A DNA stretch of 5,351 bases from Synechococcales cyanobacterium PMM_0036 (GCA_949127645.1 CASBQM010000437.1:1-5351), one strand, 5' to 3'. Counted from the first letter of the stretch, positions 1 through 5,348 are shown. Notes: generated by a model not told the origin, from the letters alone. A program made the numbers and translations.

Positions 1-172
1 CGTCCAAAAATATGTTGTAAACTTTGTCCATTTGAAATGACGCCCAACGTTTAGCTTCCATGAATAATTTCTCTCGGCGTTGCTGATCTAAATTTATAAC
101 ACTACGATCACAGTTGCGCGTTTTCCTTTTGATATTTCTGTAAGGGACGTCACTCAAAAGCCTGGCGAGCTG
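1..172 (-). CDS. Possible partial CDS, unrecognised, 3' end beyond the left edge
   Basis: On the minus strand the frame is open for about 57 codons from just after a TGA (173-175) to the window edge, so the C-terminus is missing. Translation is protein-like: a basic stretch around RNIKRKTRN, then a charged amphipathic helix containing LDQQRREKLFMEAKRW. Possible starts are a TTG near 155, or ATGs at 61 (MEAKRW) and 31 (MDKVY). The family is not recognised. The upstream part (127-172) is also the left arm of a large palindrome, so the gene may be cut off at its 5' end by that structure, or the open frame may be chance. The length is modest for random DNA of this composition, so confidence is low. 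Confidence 0.33.
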
Positions 173-276
173 TCAAGGGTGGACACAATAAGGCCCCGTG
201 CGGTGAGGGGTGTCCATTCACCTTGCCCTTGACAGCTCGATCAAGGCTTTTGTATCTTTATTACAGAAAATCAAAA
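127..276. repeat. 150-nt imperfect palindrome (large hairpin)
   Basis: Nested inverted matches share one centre. The outer arm TTTTGATATTTCTGTAA (127-143) pairs with TTACAGAAAATCAAAA (261-276) with one bulge. AAAAGCCT (156-163) pairs with AGGCTTTT (244-251). The perfect 14-bp core CGAGCTGTCAAGGG (166-179) pairs with 226-239. TGGACAC (180-186) pairs with GTGTCCA (210-216), and CCCC (194-197) pairs with GGGG (207-210, sharing one base with the previous stem). The arms differ by small insertions, so this is a diverged inverted duplication or a selected structure. It lies beyond the 3' side of the IS110 gene. No T-run follows, so it is not an ordinary terminator. Its function is unknown. Confidence 0.8.
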
Positions 277-458
277 ACTGCCATGCTTCCATTAGTGATC
301 TCCGATTAACATCGGCGTCACAGATTCTTCATCAGGTGGTTTTTAAAACCCAGGCCACAGACTATGACAGAAGAGAACAAGTCTCAATAAACGTTAAGTG
401 GTCCTGGGTTATTTCTTTATTTTGGACAGCAATTCATTTCTGTAAATTCTTGATACTT
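277..458 (-). other. Structured non-coding segment 3' of the IS110 gene; candidate bridge-RNA region
   Basis: I see no convincing gene here. It contains a bulged 12-bp stem, AACCCAGGCCAC (347-358) with GTGGTCCTGGGTT (398-410). Nested directly inside is AGACT (359-363) with AGTCT (380-384), leaving a 13-nt one-sided internal loop (385-397). A second short hairpin is CCGAT (302-306) with ATCGG (311-315). IS110-family elements encode a structured guide (bridge) RNA in a non-coding end; in the IS1111 subgroup it lies downstream of the recombinase gene, which is the position here. The assignment is inference from position and foldability only; no guide loops could be matched to target and donor sequences. 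Confidence 0.3.
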
Positions 459-1526
459 TTATTTGACTATTCCTAGTTCATATGGTTTCTGATTCTTTAA
501 TACAAAATATATCCTTGACAACAGCTTGCGTGCGATAATGATAATAGCACGTTTAGCTGTTAGCCGCTTCTTAAGTTCTTCATACCGCTGCATCATCACA
601 GGATCTGAGCTAATGGTGGTCCAGGCACATTCAACAAGCGCGCTTCGCAATCCTTTGTGCTGACGGTAGGTTATTTTTCCTCGCCATTCATGCTCTCCGC
701 TCGAATGGGTCGTAGGTTTAAATCCGATGAAACTGTTGAGTTTCTTAAAGGAAGCGAATCGATTAACATCCTCAATCTCGGCAAGCAATTGAACGGTGGT
801 CAATGGCCCTATGCCCGGAATAGTTCTCAAAAGCTTTGCGTTGGTTTTGTAACGCGGCAGACGTTGCAGGTGCCGCACCTCCGTTGAAACTTTTAAGAAA
901 TGTTTATATAGATAGTTGTACTGCTCCAACAACAAATTCAGCGTGAGTCTGGTAGTGGAAGAACCAAGTTCCAGTTCCTGTAGCCATTTTAAAAAAGCCT
1001 TCGTCCAGTTACTGTTATCAAATTCAGGAGGCACAATAATTCCAGCAAACAGGACTTTATCTTTAATTCTGTTTTTCACTTTCACCAGGTCACCCCATAA
1101 TTTTTTCCTGTAACGGAAGAGTTGACGGTCTCCTTCAGTAGCCAATTTTGGAACATGGATAGAGGTGAGCAATCCGGAACGCAATGCCTTTCCGATTTTA
1201 CGGCTGTCGATAGGATCTGTTTTTCCAGATGATTCCTTATTAGTGGTTGGAATATCAGACGGGTTGACAACCAGGCATTCATAACCATAGCTGGCAAGAT
1301 CCCGCTGAATCCAAAAACCAAACTTGGACGCTTCGTAGGCACAAGACACCTTCGCATCTGGAAAATACTGATCCAAATAACTCTTGAGTGCACGTGGATC
1401 CGGTGGCTGACTAAATGTCTTGTGATGTAACTCAGTGGAGAAGATACTCACACTCCACTGCTTCTTGTGAACGTCAATCCCTATATAAAGGCATTGGTTC
1501 CTAAATGAAACAATTTGCTTTTCCAT
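459..1526 (-). CDS. IS110-family transposase (DEDD RuvC-like / serine recombinase)
   Basis: This 355-aa protein has the usual full length for the family. The N-terminal RuvC-like DEDD domain shows Asp18 in GIDVHKK, Glu65 in CAYEAS, and Asp104 and Asp107 in KTDPIDSRK. The C-terminal Transposase_20 domain begins at PGIGPLTTVQLLAEI (about 237-251) and carries the conserved HSSG at 274-277, where Ser276 (or the adjacent Ser275) is the likely nucleophile, followed by RGKITYRQHKGLR. From family knowledge, such enzymes excise a circular element and reinsert it with a bridge RNA guide. All catalytic residues and both domains are intact, so it is potentially active. The start is ATG at 1526, the first in frame before the GIDVHKK motif; a hairpin covers this start codon. 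No accessory gene belongs to it. Confidence 0.95.
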   Translation of the reverse strand: MEKQIVSFRNQCLYIGIDVHKKQWSVSIFSTELHHKTFSQPPDPRALKSYLDQYFPDAKVSCAYEASKFGFWIQRDLASYGYECLVVNPSDIPTTNKESSGKTDPIDSRKIGKALRSGLLTSIHVPKLATEGDRQLFRYRKKLWGDLVKVKNRIKDKVLFAGIIVPPEFDNSNWTKAFLKWLQELELGSSTTRLTLNLLLEQYNYLYKHFLKVSTEVRHLQRLPRYKTNAKLLRTIPGIGPLTTVQLLAEIEDVNRFASFKKLNSFIGFKPTTHSSGEHEWRGKITYRQHKGLRSALVECAWTTISSDPVMMQRYEELKKRLTAKRAIIIIARKLLSRIYFVLKNQKPYELGIVK

Positions 1527-1564
1527 AATTCCCGTTTTTGAGTCAATTTAACTCCGAGAATTAT
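1525..1564 (-). promoter_or_regulatory. Stem-loop over the IS110 transposase start codon
   Basis: On the minus strand ATAATTCTCG (1564-1555) pairs with CGGGAATTAT (1534-1525) as 10 bp with one G-T pair, and the second arm includes the AT of the ATG. The loop holds a further short inverted repeat, GAGT with ACTC. In mRNA this could limit access to the start codon and keep transposition low. It could equally be part of the element's structured end. No Shine-Dalgarno sequence is evident, which is common in Bacteroidota. Confidence 0.45.
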
Positions 1565-1628
1565 TACATGGGAACTATGAAACGTATGCGTGTAAATACC
1601 TACATCTTTGTCCCACGTTGCTGACGAA

Positions 1629-1690
1629 ATTTAACAGCACACACTTTAAGAACCTACAATACAGCATATGTTTTATAGCTTTTGTTGCAC
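1629..1690 (-). other. attC-like folded site 3 (62 nt)
   Basis: Read on the minus strand the site opens with GTGCAAC (1690-1684; 6/7 to the R'' consensus RYYYAAC) and closes with GTTAAAT (1635-1629; 7/7 to GTTRRRY). Between them is a hairpin, CTATAA (1678-1673) with TTGTAG (1659-1654), and inside it ACA with TGT. The R''/R' pair is poorly complementary as it stands. It would be perfect if R' were GTTGCAC, the sequence found at the other end of the same unit (4054-4048), as expected when R' is exchanged with a neighbouring cassette. R-site 7-mers alone are common by chance; the support is geometric. Confidence 0.35.
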
Positions 1691-1705
1691 TAAACCTTCG
1701 GTAGC
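1677..1705 (+). repeat. Left inverted repeat of the recombinase/IS91 unit
   Basis: This 29-nt stretch matches the reverse complement of 4033-4061 at 25 positions: AGCT, two mismatches, TGTTGCAC, two mismatches, then the 13-nt block AACCTTCGGTAGC. It lies 50 nt upstream of the tyrosine recombinase gene. It is either a terminal repeat of the mobile unit or the R''-adjacent end of an integron-like cassette (see the findings). Confidence 0.85.
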
Positions 1706-1755
1706 TCTTGCGCACTTCATAGTAAATTGTACAAGTCAACTAAACTTTTACAACT

Positions 1756-2661
1756 ATGAGCATCATGAAGCAACAAGAGACTACCTTGGTTCAGCGCGCC
1801 TGTGCTAAAGTAGCAGGATTCAAAGCCCTTCACAAGCGGCTGGAGAAAAAGATCATCGTCAGCGGCAAAAGCCTTAGTACGCTCAACAATTACATGCGTT
1901 GTATCGCGCATTTGTCTTTGTATTTCAAGTCTCTGCCCACCGACCTTGACCTGGAACAGATTGAAGAATACCTCTTATCTGTTAAGAAGGAAAATAAAAC
2001 TCCTTCAGAATCCTTTTTCAAACATACCGTCTATGGTCTTCGATTTCTCTTCCGCTGTGAAGGTCTTGATGACTGCGCCATCAGGCTACCTCACCTTAAA
2101 CGCGATAACAAACTGCCCGTCGTATTGGGACGATCCGAAATGAAGGAGTTACTCAAAGCACCAGTACTGCTTAAGCATCGCGTGTTGATCGGTTTACTAT
2201 ACGGTTGCGGTCTTCGTTGTCAGGAAGCCCGCTCCTTACTCATCAAAGATCTCGACTTCGAACGAAATATGATTCATGTCCGTCAGGGTAAGGGACGCAA
2301 AGACCGGTATGTTCCCATCGGCACTCACCTGAGTCGTGGTTTGAAATCCTATTTGCAAGCAGAGCATCCGCATAAGTGGCTCTTCAACGGTAAAGATCAT
2401 CACGAAGGGTTTTCACAAAAAGGCGTACAATGGGTAGTGCGTGAATCAACAAAGAAAACCAGTATTCAAAAGCATGTTACCGTTCACACCCTTCGCCACA
2501 CCTACGCTACACATTTACTTGAAGATGGACTTGATATTGTTTCCATCAAAGAGTTATTAGGTCATGCGCACATTCAGACCACCATGGTGTATCTCCATGT
2601 AGCCAAAGCGGGGAGACAAGCACCATTCTCTCCTCTTGATAGGCTGTATCAAAAAATCTGA
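1756..2661 (+). CDS. Tyrosine recombinase (XerC/D-like), IS91-associated
   Basis: The 301-aa protein has an N-terminal SAM-like core-binding domain (about residues 25-110) and a C-terminal catalytic domain (about 125-290). The full catalytic set is visible: Arg154 in YGCGLRCQEA, Lys182 in GKGRKDRYVP, His244 and Arg247 in HTLRHTYA, His270 in LLGHAHIQTT, and the nucleophile Tyr279 in MVYLHV. The tail SPLDRL resembles that of IntI and related recombinases, but the region between the Lys motif and the HxxR box is short and lacks the extra helix typical of integron integrases. It starts at ATG 1756; a second ATG three codons later is possible. The stop is 3 nt before the transposase GTG, so the two genes are probably one transcript. 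The likely role is resolution or site-specific integration of the IS91-like element, or an accessory to its transposition. Confidence 0.93.
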   Translation: MSIMKQQETTLVQRACAKVAGFKALHKRLEKKIIVSGKSLSTLNNYMRCIAHLSLYFKSLPTDLDLEQIEEYLLSVKKENKTPSESFFKHTVYGLRFLFRCEGLDDCAIRLPHLKRDNKLPVVLGRSEMKELLKAPVLLKHRVLIGLLYGCGLRCQEARSLLIKDLDFERNMIHVRQGKGRKDRYVPIGTHLSRGLKSYLQAEHPHKWLFNGKDHHEGFSQKGVQWVVRESTKKTSIQKHVTVHTLRHTYATHLLEDGLDIVSIKELLGHAHIQTTMVYLHVAKAGRQAPFSPLDRLYQKI

Positions 2662-2664
2662 GAG

Positions 2665-3831
2665 GTGCGACCAAGGTATGAAGTTGCCGATGTGCTAAAC
2701 GCACAGTGGCAAGAGCTCGTGCATTCATCACGATTCAACACATGGCAATTGCGCACACTGGATGCTCTCCGTCGATGTCGTACCGCATCAATGGGTGGTC
2801 ATGTTGACCACTGCACAGGATGTGGTCATGTTCGTATCAGCTACAACTCGTGCAGAAATCGTCATTGTCCAAAGTGCCAGCAGATACAGCGTGAGCGGTG
2901 GATACAGGCCAGAGAAGCAGAATTGCTTCCAACAACTTATTTCCATGTTGTATTTACACTCCCCGAATTACTCAACAGACTATGCTTGTATGAACCGGCC
3001 AAGATGTACAAACTACTCTTTAATACGGCCTGGAGTGTGATCCAATCTTTCTCCCACGATGAAAAACACCTGGGTGCAAATACGGGTATGATCACCATAC
3101 TACACACATGGGGACAGAATCTCTCGCTGCACCCGCACATTCATTGTATCGTGCCAGGCGGCGGCATCACAAACGCTGGTCACTGGAAGCATGCACGTAG
3201 TCACGGTAAATTTCTCTTTCCGGTAAAAGCAATGAGCAGCGTATTCCGCGCAAGATTTGTGACCGCACTGCGCAAGACGATAAAAGAATTAGATAAATCG
3301 TTTTATAACGACTTATTTAAAACCTCCTGGGTCATATACGCCAAACGTCCTTTTGGGGGACCTAAGCAGGTGATTGAATACCTGGGCCGTTACACACACA
3401 AGATCGCCATTTCGAATCATCGAATCACAGGCATTACAGACCATGCCGTCACGTTCCGCTACAAAGATTACCGTGATGAAAGTAAAAACAAGGTCATGAC
3501 TCTTACTGCACAGGAATTCATTCGGAGATTTTCTCTTCACATTCTCCCAAAAGGATTTCCACGTATTCGGCACTACGGAATCCTGAGCAGTAAACGCAAA
3601 CAAAAGACACTCCCCCTGATTCATGAGCAGCTCAATAGCCATTACCTCAAGGCTGAAAAAAAAGACTGGAAACAGATTAGCAACGACCTGGGTTACAATC
3701 CCGACTGCTGTCCGGTGTGCAAACAACAGACTATGGTCACAATCATCTCTTTTGACAGGCGAGGTCCGCCGGATACAACTTTCATTCAATCGTTGCTCCA
3801 AAGAAAACAACCATTAGCCGTTCCGCAATAG
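2665..3831 (+). CDS. IS91-family transposase (HUH, Y2 rolling-circle)
   Basis: The 388-aa protein matches the family's typical length. An N-terminal zinc-binding region has Cys50, Cys53, Cys63, Cys68 and Cys71 (CTGCGH, then NSCRNRHCPKC). The HUH metal-binding motif is His158-Ile-His160 within LHPHIHCIV. The two catalytic tyrosines are Tyr239 and Tyr243 in YLGRYTH, the YxxxY spacing of IS91 enzymes. A C-terminal cysteine cluster, CCPVC (348-352), may bind a second zinc. In the family this enzyme nicks one strand and drives rolling-circle transposition, which can carry along adjacent DNA. The start must be GTG at 2665, because the next in-frame ATG (codon 43) would remove the conserved N-terminus, and the ATG at 2678 is out of frame. 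With only 3 nt after the recombinase stop, translational coupling is likely. No key residue is missing. Confidence 0.95.
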   Translation: MRPRYEVADVLNAQWQELVHSSRFNTWQLRTLDALRRCRTASMGGHVDHCTGCGHVRISYNSCRNRHCPKCQQIQRERWIQAREAELLPTTYFHVVFTLPELLNRLCLYEPAKMYKLLFNTAWSVIQSFSHDEKHLGANTGMITILHTWGQNLSLHPHIHCIVPGGGITNAGHWKHARSHGKFLFPVKAMSSVFRARFVTALRKTIKELDKSFYNDLFKTSWVIYAKRPFGGPKQVIEYLGRYTHKIAISNHRITGITDHAVTFRYKDYRDESKNKVMTLTAQEFIRRFSLHILPKGFPRIRHYGILSSKRKQKTLPLIHEQLNSHYLKAEKKDWKQISNDLGYNPDCCPVCKQQTMVTIISFDRRGPPDTTFIQSLLQRKQPLAVPQ

Positions 3832-4032
3832 AACTGGTCTGGCAGCCGCTTTGTGCCTTGTTAGAAAAATGATACTAAAATTGATAATAATGAATCACTG
3901 CTTAAAAAATAATGAATACATACTTGAGCGATTCTCTACTGACCGATTGTAAATGGCCATTGCATTCCTCCCCGGAGCTCTTAGCAAAATAATTCACCAC
4001 ATTCAATCTCCATACAAAAATCCTGACTCCTC
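3832..4032. other. Non-coding stretch downstream of the IS91 transposase
   Basis: About 200 nt of AT-rich sequence with no ORF longer than about 32 codons on either strand and no clear terminator. The only small frames begin at an ATG near 3870 (plus, 27 codons) and a GTG near 4001 (minus, about 32 codons), and neither looks like a gene. It should contain the right (origin) end of the IS91 element, but no hairpin stands out. If the flanking inverted repeats are cassette ends, this is what remains of the cassette interior. Confidence 0.5.
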
Positions 4033-4061
4033 GCTACCGAAGGTTCCGTGCAACACTAGCT
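4033..4061 (-). repeat. Right inverted repeat of the recombinase/IS91 unit
   Basis: This is the partner of 1677-1705 (25 of 29 positions in inverted orientation), containing GCTACCGAAGGTT and GTGCAACA. Its outer part overlaps the attC-like site 4048-4105 and the base of the hairpin GCTTCATG (4059-4066) with CATGAAGC (4084-4091). Confidence 0.85.
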
Positions 4062-4105
4062 TCATGCTCGGTCATGCCGACCACATGAAGCCTTATTTAT
4101 TAGGC
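4048..4105 (-). other. attC-like folded site 2 (58 nt)
   Basis: On the minus strand the site begins GCCTAAT (4105-4099; 6/7 to RYYYAAC) and ends GTTGCAC (4054-4048; 6/7 to GTTRRRY). Between them is a perfect 8-bp stem, GCTTCATG (4091-4084) with CATGAAGC (4066-4059), and inside that TCGG with CCGA around a 5-nt loop. It sits 6 nt past the stop codon of the secreted-protein gene, as attC sites do. The R'' is not complementary to the present R', but it is nearly complementary (6/7 plus a wobble) to GTTAGGC at the start of the same unit (4607-4601). The hairpin without a T-run argues against a plain terminator. Confidence 0.45.
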
Positions 4106-4116
4106 ACAGTTTTAAA
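4100..4116 (+). repeat. Inverted repeat at the 3' end of the secreted-protein gene
   Basis: TTAGGCACAGTTTTAAA matches the reverse complement of 4590-4606 at 16 of 17 positions. It includes the gene's stop codon and most of the R''-like GCCTAAT. Confidence 0.85.
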
Positions 4117-4588
4117 TTCCACCCATCTCTGATGATTTAAATATCAGTCCGTTCGTTTTTAGGTCAAACTCAAATTTCACTCCCAGTCCGCCACCATTTA
4201 CATAATTAAAATTTTTCTTTTTGTAAGTCACCCCAAAGGGAATCACGTTCACAAAGAAGTCATTTTCTTTTACTCTCAGCGGAACAATTCTTACTAAAGT
4301 CATACTCTCTCGTCCCTTTAAATGATCTATTATGTCACCATTGTCCATATATTTTATAACATGGCCTTTAATCTTGTCCGGAAGGTCGTTCATTATCAGG
4401 TAATTCTTTTCTACGTAAATTATTCGTGCCTTATCTTTTTGCATGTCAAGGTAGTCACAGTACTTTATTAGCGAATAGTAATAAACGTTTGAGCTGTCTT
4501 TTTTCTCAGTATTGAATCCTTGCTGTGAAAATGATTTGATGCTAAAAGCAAGTAACAGTGTCGTCAGTATAATTGTCTTGTGTCTCAT
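4112..4588 (-). CDS. Small secreted protein of unknown function
   Basis: The 158-aa product starts with a clear Sec signal peptide: basic MRHK, hydrophobic core IILTTLLLAF, then SIKSFSQQ, with predicted cleavage near residue 21-22 in the Bacteroidota style. The mature part is about 137 aa, mixed and charged, with many Tyr and Lys residues and a Gly-rich VNGGGLGVKFEF segment near the C-terminus suggesting beta structure. It has no lipobox cysteine and no further membrane segment. I do not recognise the family. The start is ATG 4588; an upstream in-frame TTG (4609) would place the N-terminus inside the attC-like site and spoil the signal peptide. Only 18 nt separate the putative cassette cleavage point from the ATG, a compact cassette-like layout. 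The gene is exactly enclosed by a 17-nt inverted repeat. Confidence 0.8.
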   Translation of the reverse strand: MRHKTIILTTLLLAFSIKSFSQQGFNTEKKDSSNVYYYSLIKYCDYLDMQKDKARIIYVEKNYLIMNDLPDKIKGHVIKYMDNGDIIDHLKGRESMTLVRIVPLRVKENDFFVNVIPFGVTYKKKNFNYVNGGGLGVKFEFDLKTNGLIFKSSEMGGI

Positions 4589-4589
4589 T

Positions 4590-4606
4590 TTTAAAATTGT
4601 GCCTAA
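4590..4606 (-). repeat. Inverted repeat at the 5' end of the secreted-protein gene
   Basis: Read on the minus strand, TTAGGCACAATTTTAAA begins exactly at the putative G|TT cleavage position (4607|4606) and ends next to the ATG. It pairs with 4100-4116 with a single mismatch. Confidence 0.85.
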
Positions 4607-4680
4607 CAATTCGCTAAACGCTATGCGTTTAGCTTACAGAATATAAACGATGTCGTTTATATTCATTTTATGCGCTGGGC
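4601..4680 (-). other. attC-like folded site 1 (80 nt, two perfect hairpins)
   Basis: On the minus strand it begins GCCCAGC (4680-4674; 6/7 to RYYYAAC), overlapping the last codons of the antitoxin, and ends GTTAGGC (4607-4601; 7/7 to GTTRRRY). Inside are two perfect stems: GAATATAAACGA (4639-4650) with TCGTTTATATTC (4653-4664), and GCTAAACGC (4613-4621) with GCGTTTAGC (4625-4633). The next gene starts 13 nt after the site. Size, end motifs, foldability and position between two co-oriented genes fit an attC site. The paired hairpins could alternatively be a bidirectional terminator or a dispersed palindromic repeat. Confidence 0.5.
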
Positions 4681-4820
4681 TTTACAGCAGTCTCTACTTT
4701 ACGTCTCTTGAAATATTCGATGATTTCAGTCTTCGACATCTTTGATAATTTATCACTCAATTTATCACGCTGCTGTCTCATGAATTTAACTGCGTCAAAT
4801 TGTTTTTCAATCGTCTTCAT
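4668..4820 (-). CDS. Putative antitoxin, 50 aa, partner of the PIN toxin
   Basis: A 50-codon gene starts at ATG 4820, inside the toxin's 3' end (14-nt overlap, different frame), which implies translational coupling. The protein begins MKTIEKQFDAVKFMRQQRDK, continues LSDKLSKMSKTEIIEYFKRR and ends VKPSA. The pattern MKT-x-FDAV-K-x-MR-x-x-RDKLS followed by a short helix resembles the small proteins commonly encoded just downstream of PIN-domain genes in Bacteroidota and Cyanobacteria. The inferred role is to bind and block the toxin. It is mostly helical and charged, with no obvious DNA-binding fold. The order is toxin first, the reverse of classical vapBC. Its last codons overlap the R''-like end of attC-like site 1. 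Confidence 0.72.
   Translation of the reverse strand: MKTIEKQFDAVKFMRQQRDKLSDKLSKMSKTEIIEYFKRRKVETAVKPSA
4684..4692. repeat. Short inverted repeat near the end of the toxin-antitoxin unit
   Basis: ACAGCAGTC is a perfect 9-nt inverted match to GACTGCTGT at 5340-5348. It lies 3 nt inside the R''-like GCTGGGC (4674-4680, plus strand). A 9-mer alone is weak, but the placement mirrors the longer end-complementarities of the two neighbouring units. Confidence 0.5.
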
Positions 4821-5271
4821 ATTTCTTAAATTCTCTAGGTGAACGAATCTCTATTTGCCTATATCCTTTCTTTATGTTAATCGAATTGTACCCGCGTATT
4901 CGTTGTACATTAACGATGTGTTTGAAATTCCAGCTTACTAGAAAGTCGGCTCGGTTTATTGTTGCCAAGGCAATGTGCAAGCAGTCAGCGTAACTAGTCT
5001 GTCCAACAACTTTTTCCGTTATGTATTCTGTTGCCAGGTCAACAGCTTCATCCATAGTATCAATAAACTCGGTAGCATCGGCCTTTAGACTTTTCACTAG
5101 TTCTTTTACCTTCTCAGGAGCATTTTCAAGTTCGTCCTGCGTTACTGTCGAAAATAGTAAGATGAACTCTCCATTTTTAAACCGGTCGAATAAAGGAATA
5201 GTATGTTCTGCAAACTCCTCGTCAAAGTAACCGCCAAATACTGATGTGTCAATATATATTCTTTGCTTCAC
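4807..5271 (-). CDS. PIN-domain toxin (VapC-like ribonuclease)
   Basis: The 154-aa protein is a single PIN domain. The acidic metal-binding residues are all present: Asp8 in YIDTSVFGGY, Glu47 in TVTQDELENAP, Asp96 in TSYADCLHIA, and Asp109 in RADFLVSWNFKHI, with the typical SWN after it. By family it is a Mg2+-dependent endoribonuclease acting in the cytoplasm, usually on tRNA, rRNA or mRNA; the target here is unknown. The start is GTG 5271, because a TGA two codons upstream excludes a longer frame and the YIDTS strand must be near the N-terminus. The 3' end overlaps the putative antitoxin by 14 nt. It could be a stabilisation module of the array. Confidence 0.9.
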   Translation of the reverse strand: MKQRIYIDTSVFGGYFDEEFAEHTIPLFDRFKNGEFILLFSTVTQDELENAPEKVKELVKSLKADATEFIDTMDEAVDLATEYITEKVVGQTSYADCLHIALATINRADFLVSWNFKHIVNVQRIRGYNSINIKKGYRQIEIRSPREFKKYEDD

Positions 5272-5275
5272 AGTT

Positions 5276-5308
5276 CAAATTTACGAAAAATAGTCCTAAG
5301 TCAGTAAA
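5276..5308 (-). promoter_or_regulatory. Possible Bacteroidota-type promoter of the toxin-antitoxin pair
   Basis: On the minus strand TAAATTTG (5283-5276) fits the -7 consensus TAnnTTTG, preceded after 21 nt by TTTA (5308-5305), one base off the -33 TTTG. The -7 box ends only 4 nt before the GTG, so the transcript would be nearly leaderless. The match may be chance. Confidence 0.28.
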
Positions 5309-5339
5309 GAATAGATCTTGCTGAATGGTCGAAAAATTG

Positions 5340-5348
5340 GACTGCTGT
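5340..5348. repeat. Partner of the short inverted repeat, at the window edge
   Basis: GACTGCTGT is the exact inverted copy of 4684-4692. It lies 3 nt from the last base of the window, so any R'-like site next to it would fall just outside. Apart from this and the promoter candidate, 5272-5351 shows nothing. Confidence 0.5.

Larger units (their letters stand above)
277..1628 (-). mobile_element. IS110-family insertion sequence (ends not resolved)
   Basis: The element is defined by its complete DEDD transposase gene plus flanking non-coding DNA of about 180 nt on the 3' side and about 100 nt on the 5' side. IS110 elements often lack clear terminal inverted repeats and make little or no target duplication, so the termini cannot be read from one copy; the coordinates are approximate. 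The 5' flank ends near an attC-like site (1629-1690). The 3' flank abuts the 150-nt palindrome, which may belong either to the element or to its target. Confidence 0.5.
1677..4061 (+). mobile_element. IS91-like element with tyrosine recombinase, bounded by inverted repeats
   Basis: A 2385-nt segment holds a tyrosine recombinase gene and an IS91-type Y2 transposase gene in tandem, flanked by 25/29-nt inverted repeats. Some IS91-family elements carry an integrase-like gene upstream of the transposase. Classical IS91 members move by rolling-circle replication and lack true terminal inverted repeats, so these repeats either mark an unusual member or belong to the sequence into which the IS91 module was inserted. 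The real IS91 ends could be internal, for example within 1706-1755 and 3832-4032. Confidence 0.6.

Noticed and set aside
42..119. Possible fourth attC-like site (GTTGGGC at 48-42 and GCGCAAC at 119-113, minus strand) before an ATG at 31
   Set aside because: The R-like motifs fit and an ATG follows, but there is no internal hairpin, no cassette-end complementarity can be checked, and the stretch lies within an open, protein-like frame. Degenerate 7-mers of this kind occur about once per kilobase per strand.
210..476. Plus-strand open frame of 88 codons
   Set aside because: It starts at a GTG inside the palindrome loop, runs through structured non-coding DNA and the end of the IS110 gene, and has no recognisable protein pattern.
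1756..2661. Tyrosine recombinase as an integron integrase (IntI)
   Set aside because: The catalytic set and the SPLDRL tail are similar, but the extra helix between the lysine motif and the HxxR box is absent, and the gene is coupled to an IS91 transposase.
3832..3870. Rho-independent terminator after the IS91 transposase
   Set aside because: Only a 4-bp GGCA/TGCC pairing is present and no T-run follows.
3870..3953. Small plus-strand frame of 27 codons after the IS91 transposase
   Set aside because: Too short, AT-rich and without any sequence or context support.
4586..4609. TTG start at 4609 for the secreted protein
   Set aside because: It would add seven residues encoded by the attC-like site and place them before an otherwise textbook signal peptide; ATG 4588 is preferred.
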